A stretch of 64,000 nucleotides of DNA from Nocardia suismassiliense (GTDB taxonomy: Bacteria > Actinomycetota > Actinomycetes > Mycobacteriales > Mycobacteriaceae), in NCBI RefSeq assembly GCF_900269665.1, contig NZ_LT985361.1, forward strand, positions 5,049,382 to 5,113,381. The letters are read 5' to 3'. Under the pieces are notes generated by a model. It did no database searches and was not told where the DNA came from. It saw only the letters and a list, made by a program, of their open reading frames with translations. Shown in pieces: positions 51,102 through 61,300 of the stretch (its first letter is position 1; each line of letters begins with the position of its first letter). The position numbers and the translations under genes are program-made.

Positions 51102-52103
51102 ATGACCGAAGACACGCGCCCCGGACTCCGGATCGGGATCCTCGGCGCGGCCGCCATCGCGCCTGCCGCCCTGATCGCACCGGCCGGGCGGAACCCGGAG
51201 GTCGTGGTGTCGGCGATCGCTGCGAGGGATCGGTCGCGGGCCGAGGAATTCGCCCGCAAGCACGACATCGCGCAGGTCTACGACAGTTATCAGGCGCTCG
51301 TCGACGCGCCGGATCTCGACGCGGTCTACATCCCGCTGCCCAACGGGCTGCACGGACGCTGGACCCGCGCCGCGATACAGGCCGGCAAACATGTGCTGTG
51401 CGAGAAGCCGTTTACCGCCAATGCCGCGGAGGCGCGCGAGATCGAGACGCTGGCAAGCAATTCCGGCGTCGTGGTGATGGAGGCCTTCCACAACCGCTAC
51501 CACCCGCTGATCACCGGCGCCGAAAAGATCATCGCCTCCGGCGAATTGGGCAAACTGGTACGCGTGGAAGCGGCCTTCTCCTTCCCGCTGTCGAAGTCGT
51601 CCGACATCCGCTACGACTACCGCCTGGCGGGCGGCGCCCTGATGGACGCGGGCTGCTACCCCGTACACCTGGCCCGCGTGCTCGGCGGCGAGAACCCGGA
51701 AGTGGTTGCCGCACAGGCGAAGCTGCGCGGCCCCGACATCGATCGCGCCATGACCGCCGAGCTGCGCTTCCCGTCCGGCCACACCGGCCGCATCCGCTGC
51801 TCGATGTGGTCCGCGGACGTGCTCAGCGCCAGCGCCACCGTCATCGGCGAACAAGGCCGGATGCGGTTGCTGAATCCGATTCTGCCGCAGCTCGGGCATG
51901 TGCTGTCGGTCCGCTCCGTGGACGGCAGGCGGCTGCGGCGCTTCGGGCGTCGTCCCTCCTACGATTATCAACTCGACGCCTTCGTCGCCGCGGTACTGCG
52001 CGGCGAGCCGATCGCCACCGGCCCCGGCGATGCCGTCGCGACCATGACCGTCATCGATGCCATCTATCAAGCCGCCGGCCTGCCACTACGCCAGCCGAGC
52101 TGA
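51102..52103 (+). CDS. Gfo/Idh/MocA-family oxidoreductase
   Basis: There are 333 residues. The N-terminal dinucleotide motif is GILGAAAIAPAALI, and AGKHVLCEKPFTANAAEA is the family signature. MEAFHNRYHP and GGALMDAGCYPVHLARVLGG are typical of the dimeric-dihydrodiol/glucose-fructose-oxidoreductase branch. It could tailor a sugar used by the neighbouring glycosyltransferases. Its 3' end overlaps the convergent hydrolase gene by 18 bp. No ribosome site is visible. Confidence 0.88.
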   Translation: MTEDTRPGLRIGILGAAAIAPAALIAPAGRNPEVVVSAIAARDRSRAEEFARKHDIAQVYDSYQALVDAPDLDAVYIPLPNGLHGRWTRAAIQAGKHVLCEKPFTANAAEAREIETLASNSGVVVMEAFHNRYHPLITGAEKIIASGELGKLVRVEAAFSFPLSKSSDIRYDYRLAGGALMDAGCYPVHLARVLGGENPEVVAAQAKLRGPDIDRAMTAELRFPSGHTGRIRCSMWSADVLSASATVIGEQGRMRLLNPILPQLGHVLSVRSVDGRRLRRFGRRPSYDYQLDAFVAAVLRGEPIATGPGDAVATMTVIDAIYQAAGLPLRQPS

Positions 52104-53150
52104 CGTCTCGTCGAGGAAATCGACGATGTGCCCGAACACGTCCAGCGCCGCGCCGCGGCCGATGAACGTGTCGAGGTGCCCGTAGGAAGGAACCTCGGTG
52201 TAGCGCACGTCGACTCCGGGATAACGCACCGAAAGTACGTCGTAGCACAGCTTGTTGGAGTCGAGCCACGCTTCGTTGCGGCTGCCCGCCAGCAACAGCA
52301 CCGGGCAGTCGATTCGATCGGCACGGTCGAGCGCGTTCTCCGGGAGCGCGGCGTAGCGCTCGTCGTCGACGTTCCAGCGGACCACCGCGTGCGCCAGCTC
52401 CATCTGCCGCAGATGCGGCAGCACCGACAGCGGTATCGGGCCGAACAGGTCGGCGATCCGGTCGTGGGTGCGCACGTCGAGGTGGTCGTGCTCGAAGAGC
52501 TTGGCGCCCATCCCCCAGCCGTGCTGCACCATGCGGCAGGTCGGGTCGGGGCAGTCGCCCTTGCGGGACAGCGCGGCATAGAGCAGGGTGCGCCGGTTCC
52601 ACAGCCCGACCTTGCGGAAGTCGGATTCGATATGGCTGACCCGGTTGCCGAGCAGCTCGCTGCCGAGCAACACCCGCATCCGCGCCGACGTGCTCACCTT
52701 CGGCGTCAGGAACACCCCCTGCGCGACCACGCCCGCCAGGCCCGGCAGCAGGCCACCGGTCATGCTCAGCGACAACGCCAGCGCGCCGATGCAGTGCGCG
52801 ACGACGAACAGCGGGCGGTCGCCGATCTTCGCTCGGATCTGCGCGACCGTCGCAGGGAGGTCGTAGAGCGCGACATCGTCGAACGTGTAGGGCCGCCCAG
52901 AGGTGTTATGCGGCAGACGGCTGCTGCCGCGCCAGTCCAATAGCCACGACTGGTAGCCAGCGTCGGCCAGCACGTCGGTGACATTGCGGATCTCGGGCAG
53001 CGCGAACATCTCCGACGAAACCCCGTGCCCGTGTACGAGCAACACCGCCGGCCCGTCGGTAGGACCGACGCGGCGCAGTTCGAGGTCGATGCCGTCGGCG
53101 GCGCGGAACGAGATGACCTCGCCGCGGCCGAGTTCGGCTGATCGGGTCAT
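52086..53150 (-). CDS. Alpha/beta hydrolase with Cys in the nucleophile position
   Basis: There are 354 residues. VLLVHGHGVSSEMFA is the oxyanion-hole region, and FDDVALYDLPATVAQIRAKIG leads into the nucleophile elbow. There the usual G-x-S-x-G is replaced by A-H-C-I-G (Cys120). A Cys nucleophile is known in PHA synthases and in some hydrolases attached to cholesterol-oxidase-like proteins. The likely acid and His are in PVLLLAGSRNEAWLDSNK and SYGHLDTFIG. It overlaps the PCP-reductase gene (ATGA), so it belongs to the PKS operon, perhaps as an acyltransferase or off-loading enzyme. Confidence 0.85.
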   Translation of the reverse strand: MTRSAELGRGEVISFRAADGIDLELRRVGPTDGPAVLLVHGHGVSSEMFALPEIRNVTDVLADAGYQSWLLDWRGSSRLPHNTSGRPYTFDDVALYDLPATVAQIRAKIGDRPLFVVAHCIGALALSLSMTGGLLPGLAGVVAQGVFLTPKVSTSARMRVLLGSELLGNRVSHIESDFRKVGLWNRRTLLYAALSRKGDCPDPTCRMVQHGWGMGAKLFEHDHLDVRTHDRIADLFGPIPLSVLPHLRQMELAHAVVRWNVDDERYAALPENALDRADRIDCPVLLLAGSRNEAWLDSNKLCYDVLSVRYPGVDVRYTEVPSYGHLDTFIGRGAALDVFGHIVDFLDETSARLA

Positions 53151-55393
53151 CGGCGGTGCTCCTTACGCATGCCGCGGCGCAGATCCAGTAGATCGATGCC
53201 GACGCGGAGAACCGGCTCCAGCAGGCTCTTACCGAGCTGACCACCGAACCAGCTGAGCCACAACAGTTTCGCCAGCCGCTGCTGTCGTTCGGACAGTCGT
53301 GGATCGATCTCGATGCCGTCGATCTGGTCGGGCAGGTAGGTGTGCATCGGCACGGCCACCTCACCGGTGTACGACGCGGGCTCCCCGGTGCGGCCGATCT
53401 CGATCACCTGCGTGCCGAGCTGGCGGACCAGGCGACGCCGCGCAGCCGCGAACTTGTATCCCTCCAGCCACCAGGTGCCACCGGATGAATCACGCAGTGT
53501 CAGTTGGTAATGCATGATCGGGTGCCGCACCTCGTGCCGCAGCGGGGTGCCGTCGTGCGGCCGGACCGTCGCGGTGCCCTCGACCGTTAGCGGCTCCTCG
53601 TGCAGTTGCGAGCAGCTGAGTTCACCGCTCACGTCCAGCGTTCGCGCGCTGAACGCCTGGGCGCTGCTCGCGACGGACAGGGTCAACCGGAGGTCGCAGG
53701 GCAGGTCGGCGGTGTCACCGACCGGACCGACTGTCCCGGTGAGTGTTTCATGGAACCGCAGGTAGGGATCCTCGCCCTGCTGCGGTCCGAGGCCGGTCAT
53801 GGCCGCGAGCATCTTCGCGCGGGCCGCCGGGGTCGGGACGACGGGCGCGGGCAGGCCATTGGCCGCCACGAAAGCGTCGGTGCGGGCGGCCGACGCGGGC
53901 GGCGCGGTCACCATGGCCGCGAGCTGCGTCCGGGCCACCGGGCTTTGCAGCACCTGCGCCAGCGATGCCAGCTCCGGCACCGGGCCGTCCTCGATCGCCT
54001 GTACCACGTCCGTGCACCACTGTTCCCAGTGCTGCACACGAATACCCAAGCCGCCCAAGGTGGTTTCGGCGACCACCTGTTCGAGCGAGGTGGGCGGCCC
54101 GGTGAGGTGATAGGTGTGGCCCCATGCGCTCGGCGTGCCGACGATCGCCGCGGCCACCCGGCTCACCCAATCGACCGGGGCGGCATTGAGGTATCGGAAG
54201 CCGGGCACGGTGCGAAAACGCATGAGGGCGGCGGTGATTCCGGAGCTGAGGTCACGCGGGTTGTGCGCGCCCGTCTCGGGGTGGCTGCCGATGCCGCCCG
54301 GGCGCAGGATCGTCACCACGAGTCCGTGTTCGCCCGCCCGGCGTAGCACGGCCTCGGCGGCCCACTTGGATCGGTCGTAGCCGATGGGCAGCGCGGCGAC
54401 ATTGGCAGTCGGCTCGTCCTCGCTCAGTGTGGTGGCGTCCGACCCGTTGAAGACCGCCAGGGAGGAGATGTGGTGCAGCGGTTTCGGGCGACCGGTGCAG
54501 GCCAGCTCGGCCAGGGTCAGCGGGCCGAGCACGTTGGTCCGGCGCAGTGACGGGTAGCCGCGCAGGAAATCCACCGCGGCGCCCGCGTTGACGATCGAAT
54601 CGACTTCGGCGGCAAGGACTTCCCACCGCTCGTCGGTCAGGCCGAGCCGGGGCCTGCGCAGGTCGCCTGCCAGCGGTGTCACCCGCCGGAGTACCTCGCG
54701 CGACCACGGCAGTGCGAAGCGTCGCAGGGCGTGCTCCAACCGCTGCGCGGCGGCGGCCTCGTCGTCGGCCCGGATCAGGCACACCACGTGTGCTTCGCTG
54801 TGCCGCAGTAGATCCAGCAGCAGGTGGCTGCCGAGAAACCCGGTGACCCCGGTCAGCAGGATGCGGCGCGGTGCGACCCGCTCCGGTGCCGCGACCAGCG
54901 GTAGCCGGTCGGCGCCCGCGAGGTCGGCGAAGAGTTGCGCGAGGTCGTCGGTGTCCGGCTGCTCGTCCGTGCGCGGACCGGCGGACTCGGGATGGTCGGC
55001 CAACCAGCGGTTGGCCAGCCTGCGCGGGCGCGCGTCGAAGAACACGGTGTCGAGATCCGGGTGGATATCGAGCTCCCGGGCCAGTGCCGCAACGAGTTCC
55101 ACCGCGGCGAGGGAGGTGCCGCCCGCGTCGAAGAAGTCGGTGTCGGCGTCGATCGGCGTCTCGGTGAACCGATTCGCTACGGCGGTGATCGCCGCCGCAA
55201 GCGTCTCGGCATCCCACTGCCGCACGCTCGTTACCACTGACGGGCGTGCTGGCTCGACCACCGGCGCCGTGCCGGTGCGAGCGAGCAAGGCGGCGACATC
55301 CATTGCGGCGGTGCCCCGTTCGAGGGATTCACCGCGGCGGCGGCGGTCGACCGCGGAGTTGCGCACCGAAGTTCGCTCGTCTGGACCGGTCAC
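53147..55393 (-). CDS. PCP-thioester reductase protein with an extra C-terminal domain
   Basis: The GTG at 55393 overlaps the PKS stop (GTGA) and gives 748 residues. A carrier domain (about 60-130) has DFFDAGGTSLAAVEL, with Ser94 for phosphopantetheine. The terminal reductase domain (about 175-520) has ILLTGVTGFLGSHLL (NADPH), SLAVFNGS, and Tyr339-x3-Lys343 in GYDRSKWAAEAVL, so reductive release is expected. From about 575 an additional beta-rich domain (YLRFHETLTG, MHYQLTLRD, WWLEGYKFA) follows. It reminds me of a module in large actinobacterial GMC-oxidoreductase/hydrolase proteins, but that is from memory. It accepts the product of the PKS encoded just upstream. Confidence 0.88.
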   Translation of the reverse strand: MTGPDERTSVRNSAVDRRRRGESLERGTAAMDVAALLARTGTAPVVEPARPSVVTSVRQWDAETLAAAITAVANRFTETPIDADTDFFDAGGTSLAAVELVAALARELDIHPDLDTVFFDARPRRLANRWLADHPESAGPRTDEQPDTDDLAQLFADLAGADRLPLVAAPERVAPRRILLTGVTGFLGSHLLLDLLRHSEAHVVCLIRADDEAAAAQRLEHALRRFALPWSREVLRRVTPLAGDLRRPRLGLTDERWEVLAAEVDSIVNAGAAVDFLRGYPSLRRTNVLGPLTLAELACTGRPKPLHHISSLAVFNGSDATTLSEDEPTANVAALPIGYDRSKWAAEAVLRRAGEHGLVVTILRPGGIGSHPETGAHNPRDLSSGITAALMRFRTVPGFRYLNAAPVDWVSRVAAAIVGTPSAWGHTYHLTGPPTSLEQVVAETTLGGLGIRVQHWEQWCTDVVQAIEDGPVPELASLAQVLQSPVARTQLAAMVTAPPASAARTDAFVAANGLPAPVVPTPAARAKMLAAMTGLGPQQGEDPYLRFHETLTGTVGPVGDTADLPCDLRLTLSVASSAQAFSARTLDVSGELSCSQLHEEPLTVEGTATVRPHDGTPLRHEVRHPIMHYQLTLRDSSGGTWWLEGYKFAAARRRLVRQLGTQVIEIGRTGEPASYTGEVAVPMHTYLPDQIDGIEIDPRLSERQQRLAKLLWLSWFGGQLGKSLLEPVLRVGIDLLDLRRGMRKEHRR

Positions 55394-58300
55394 CGGGTCA
55401 CCTCCGCATCGTTCGTTGCCCAGGACCGGAACTCGCGCAACCGATCCGGTGTCACCGAAACATCCAGTCGCTGTTCGTCGGCGCTACCACCGAGCCGCCC
55501 GATCAAGCGCCGAGCCGGTTCGTTGCGCTCGGTGTGCTCGACCGAGATCTGCACCGTCGGGCAGCCGAGAGCCTCGGCCCGGTCCGCAGTCCAGCCGAAC
55601 AGTCGTTCCTCGACGCCGCGCCCGAGGGCACGGCAGCTGAGCTGCCACCCGGTGATCACCAGGCGGTCCGCGTCCACCCGTAGGGCGAGCACCGAGATCA
55701 GGCCGTACTCGCCGAAGCGGTCCCGCGCCGTCGCCGTCCACACCTCGCCCTCGGCGCGCCACCGGTCCAGATCATCGACGGTGACGGCAGCCAGGGTGAA
55801 CTGTGTGGTCCGCCGCACCAGCTGGCGTGCGCGCTCGAGCGTGGCGTCGGTCAGTGGCTCGAGCTCGACCTCCAGGTTCAACTGCGCGAGGAACTCCGCG
55901 AATTCCGCTGTGGCGCGGGCACTGTCGCGCTGCTGCTCGTGACGATAGAAGTCGGCTCGGGTCCGGTCTTCCGCCGTCGCCGCGATCGGCACCATCGGCC
56001 ACAGTCGAGTGAGGAAATCGGTCACCTCGTCGGCGGGCGGGCACGTTACCGAGAGCACCTCGGGCAGCTGCGCACGCATGCGCGCCACCTCGACCGGGTT
56101 GTCGTCGAGGTAGCAGAAGCTGTCGAGGCCGAGTCCCAGCGTGCGCGCGACCTCCGCCAGCCGCTCGGGCTTGCCGTCCCAGCCGGTGGAGACGGCCGCG
56201 AAATCCGCAGGGCGCAGCGGACTGTCGGGCCGGTCCAGGATGACCTGAACGACATCTTCATCGTTGTTGCTGATCAGCACCAGTAGCGTTCCTGCCGCGC
56301 GCCATTGGGCGAGCCGTCGGGCCAGCGCGCGGCGCGGTGCATCGAAAACCACGGCAGCGGCGCCGATTTCGCCCGCCGTCCCGCTCCACAACGTGTCGTC
56401 GCCGTCCACCGCGATCACCTTCGGGGCGGGTTCGGTGACCGCGCCGACTGTCGCCACGAGGGTGAGCGCTACCGCCGCCTGGAACTCCGGCGTGAAGGGC
56501 AGATGGGCGAGGATCTCGGTCCGGTCGTCGAAGGGCTGATTTACCGGATGGTGTCGCGTCCATGCGCTCGGCTCCAGCACCGCGACGCCCGGAACATCAC
56601 TCAGGCGTTCGGCGACGAGCCGCTCCCAGGCGAGCAACCGGTCCGCCGGGCGCGCCGACGGCAGCAGGCCGACGATGAGCGGCCTGCGGGTGCGCTCGGC
56701 CACCTCGCGCACCGCCGCTGGGTACTCGGCGGCGAGTTCGGTGAGCAGATCGTCGGATACCGCACCGAAGCGTTCCAGATCCGTGGCCCGCAGCAGCACG
56801 ATGCCGAGCGCAGTGGAGGGCTGCGCGAACACGCCCGACGGGTCGCGCAAACAGGACAGCACATGGTGATAAGGCGCTTCGGCGACGGTGATCGCCGTGC
56901 TGTCCGACGACGCCGCCACCATCAGTTCGGGCAGCCTGCCCAGCGTGAAGGTTGCGGCCAGAGCCGTGCGCGCCCCGGAGTCCGATTGCTGCGCAACGGT
57001 TCCCGGCCGAGCAGGCGCACCAGGGTCCGCGACTGCCGCCGCGACCGTCGCCAGGTATTCCGTCCCGAACTCGGTGCAGGTGCGCGCGTCGATGATGTCG
57101 CTGTTGTAGGTGAACCACACCTGACCGGTGTCCGGCAGCACCGCGACCATCAGGTCGAGATCGGAGTAGCCGGTACTGACCGGAACGACCTCGACCGGTG
57201 CGACCGCGGAATTCGCGCGCAGGTAGTTGAAGTACACCTCGATCAGCGGCGCGTTCGCCCGGTACAGGCCCTCGGTGGCGAGTGCGGCGAGCACGTCGGC
57301 GAAGCCCGCGCCGGGCGCGAGCAGCGTCCGCAGCCCCTCACCCGTGCGACGCAGCACATCGGTGACCAGGTCACCCGCCGAGACCGCCGCGGGGAACGGC
57401 ACGGGCACACCGAAGTACCCAACGGCGTCGGTCGCGTCGGCGTGCATGCGGGTGTCCACCGGAACCGCGAGGGCGAAGCGGTCGACCTGCTGGCGACGGG
57501 CCAGCAGCATGGTCAACGCGCCGAGGAAGACCGCTGCCGGCGTGATGCCGAGATCGCGGGCGCGGTCCGCGACCCGATCGTGCAGGCCGGCGGGCATGTC
57601 CAGCGCGACCGATCCGGCACCGTAGCTGCGCTGGGCGGGCCGTGGCTGCGCCAAGGTCAACTCGAGCCTGCGCGCCCCGGCGAAGGCCGCGCGCCAGCGG
57701 GTGACCGCGGCGTCGTCGCCCGCGCGCTTGCTCGGCTGGGCGGCGAGCAGCTGATGCATGTCCCGGTTGGTCACCGTGTCGTCGAGTTGTGCGCCGGACA
57801 GCTCCGCGGCGAGCTCCCCCGCCACGAGCAGCATCGATTGCACATCGCTCATGCTGTGGTGCGCGCCGAAAAGCACTACCTGATCGGCGGATTCGGCGTT
57901 GAGCAGTTCGAACCGCCACAGCGGACCGGTGGCCAAATCGAACGGCCGCGCCATCAGCGCACGGAAATGCTCTTGGACCACTGCGTCATCCAGGTGGTCG
58001 AGGTCGCGCCACCCGACCAGGGCGCCGGGCTCGCGGCGGATCTCCAGCTGCCGTCCGTGCTGCTCGCTCGGTGCGATGGTGGTGCGCAGCGCGGCATGTC
58101 TGCGCGCCAGGCGGGCCAGCGCCTGCTCCAGCTGTGCCCGGGTGACCCGTGCGGCCACCCGCACGGCGACACCGCCGGTCTGCGCGGCGCTCGGGATACC
58201 GAGCTGTTCGGTCCGCAGCAACCGCATCATGTCCCTGGTCACCGGCAATGTTTCGACGTCGGGTACCTCGGCGGCCGCGGTGCCCGAACCGTCGGAAGCG

Positions 58301-61300
58301 GACTGCCGCAACACTTCTCCGACGAGATACTCGGCCAGCTCGGTGAGGTTCTGCTCCGCGAGCATCGCGCCGAGCGGCACCGTGACGCCGGTATGCTCGC
58401 GCACCTTGTTGCGCAGTTCGACCGCCATCAGCGAGTCGAGACCCAGGCTCTGGAAGGTCTCCTCGGCCGCGACCGTCTCGCTGCCGGAATGACCGAGCAC
58501 CTGGCCCGTCCACTCCGCCATCGCGGCCATCGCCATGGTGACCGCCGCCGCCCGCGGGACGGCCCGAAGTTGTTCGGCGAAACGCGTTCCCGCCGCCACG
58601 TCCACGGTCGAGTGGTCGGCCACGGCGCGACGCGGTGCTCGTCGCACGAGGCCGCGCAGCAGCGGCGGAATGGCCGGTCCGCGCCGCAGCACATCGGTAT
58701 CGAGCAGCAGCGGCACCAGAATCGGATCCTCGAGGCGCAGTGCGGCGTCGAAGCACGCCATGCCCTCCGGCACCGAGAACGCACGGATGCCCGCACGGGT
58801 GATCCGCCGGATGTCGGCCTGCGACATGTGGTCGTGCATATCGACCTCCCACGCGCCCCAAGCCAGCGACTGCGCGGGCAGCCCGAGTGCCCGGCGGCGC
58901 AGCGCCAGCGCGTCGAGATAGGCGTTGGCGGCGGCATAGTTGGCTTGCCCGGGAGTGCCGAACAGTCCGCCCGCCGCGGAGAACAGCACGAACAGCGAGA
59001 GCTCCCGATCGGCCGTCAGCTCGTGCAGATGGTGTGCCGCATCGACTTTCGGGCGCAGCGCGGCGTCGAGCTGTGCCGGAGTCAACGCCGCGAAGGTGCT
59101 GTCGTCGAGGACGCAGGCCGCGTGGATCACGCCGGCCAGCGGCATGCCGTCGAGCAGCTCGGCCAAAGCCGCGCGGTCGGCGATATCGCAGCGCGCGAAT
59201 CGTGGACGCACCCCGCGACTTTCCAGGTCGTCTCGCAACTCCGCACCACCGGGTCCGTCGATGCCGCGGCGGCTGACGAGCACCAGATCTCGCACGCCGT
59301 ACGCGTCGGCCAGGTGCCGGGCCAGCGCCGAACCGAGCCGCCCTGGAGCACCGGTGATGAGTACAGCACCATCCCCGAGGGACACCCGGTCAGCTGCTCG
59401 GGCCGCGTTCTCGGGCAGCCGGGCCAGTCGCGGTACGAATGCCACACCGTCGCGCACGGCCAATTGCTGTTCGCCAGTGGCGAGTAGGGCGGGGATGTCG
59501 ACCTCGGGATCGGCCGAATCGATCAGCACGATCCGGCCCGGATTCTCCGACTGCGCCGAGCGCACCAGTCCCCACACGACCGCACCGGCCGGATTCGGGC
59601 TGTCCGCGCCGGGCAGGGCCACCGCACCGCGCGTGCGCACGACCAGCGTTGACTTCTCGAATCGGCTGTCGCCCAAGATTGTTTGCAGCGTCGCCATCAT
59701 CTGCTGAGCGATGTCGTGCACCTGGCGCGGCGAATCTCCTTCGGGCACCGGCACAATGAGCGCGTCGACGGTTTGCGAAGCGGCCGAACCCCAGTCACCG
59801 ACGGTGAGCGTCCGGTCCGGCATCGGCAGCGCGTGCTCCAACCACGCCATCCGGAACATGCGACGGAACGCGGGAGCGACCGACGCCGCGTCCCATTGCG
59901 CGGCGGCGACCGGGCGCAACAGTACCGAGCCCACCGATACCACCGGCCGTCCGGTCCGGTCGGTCGCGACCATGGTGACGGTGTCGGGTCCCGAGCGCGT
60001 GAGCCGCACGCGCAACGCGGTGGCACCGGTGGCCCACAGCGCCACGTCGGTCCACACGAACGGCAGCATGGCGTGCGCACCGTCGGCGGCGAACAGGGCG
60101 GTGGCGTGCAACGCGGCGTCCAGCAGGGCGGGATGGATGCCGAACTTCGCGGCGTCGCCGTGCGCGACTTCGGCCAGCTCGACCTCGACGAAGATCTCGT
60201 CGTCGCGCCGCCATGCCGCCCGCATCGCCCGGAACAGCGGACCGTACTGGTGGCCGCGCGCGAACAGCTCGGTGTACAAGGCTTCGACGTCGACGCGCAC
60301 CGCGTCCGCGGGTGGCCACGCCGCCGAATCCGTTTGGGGCGGAGCCTGTTCGAAATCCGCGCCGAGCATGCCATCGGCGTGCAGCAGCCACTGCGCATCC
60401 GAATCGTTGTCGTCGCGCGCGTAGATGCGTACCGTGCGGCGTTCGTCGGCATCGGCACCGCCGACCACCGTCTGGATCTGCACGGCGCCACGCTCGGGCA
60501 CCAGCAGCGGCGCCCGCAGTACCAGCTCACACAGCACCGGCGCGTCCGCCTCGTCACCCGCACGGACGGCCAGTTCGACCAACGCGGCACCGGGCAGCAG
60601 CACCGCGTTCGGTCCGGCGTGATCGGTCACCCACGGCTGCTGCTGCCGCGACAACCGGCCGGTCAGGCTGACACCACCCGAATCGGGCTGCGGCACAACG
60701 GCACCGAGCACCGGATGGGCGGCATCGGCGAGCCCCAGCGACGTGGTGTCGCGGTTGGCTCCCTCGGTCCAGAACCGCCGCTCATCGAAAGCGTAGGTGG
60801 GCAGCGCGACTCGGCCGTGCTCGGGAACCAGCCTGGTCCAGTCCAGTTCGTGGCCCGCGACGTACAGCGCGGCTTGCGCCCGGGCCAGGCAGGTCGGCCC
60901 GTCCTGGTCCCGCACCAGCGAGCCGACGGACACCACCTCGCGGGAGATCTCCTCCGACACGGTCTGCACGGCCGCGGCCAGCGACGGGTGTACACCCAGT
61001 TCGACGAAGTACCGGTACCCGTCGGCGATCATGCGCTCGATCGTCGCCGCGAAGCGCACGGTCTCCCGTGCGTTCCGGTACCAGTAATCGGGTCCGATCG
61101 GTTCGCCTGTCACGGGCTCGCCGGTCACTGTCGAATACCATTGCGTCGCTGGCACATCCGCCGACATACCGGCCAGCTCGGCGGCGAACGGATCGCGGAT
61201 GGACTCGATCAACCCGCAATGCCCGGCGAAGCCGGGGCCGGAGGCACCGAGTCGCGTGTAGGTACCCGCGCGGTCGAACTCGGCCAGCAGTTCTTCGACC

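Noticed and set aside
56305..59487. 1060-codon ORF on the plus strand opposite the PKS
   Set aside because: It is the mirror frame of a high-GC gene; its product is Arg/His/Gly/Gln-rich with no motif, while the minus strand encodes clear KR, ACP and C domains there.
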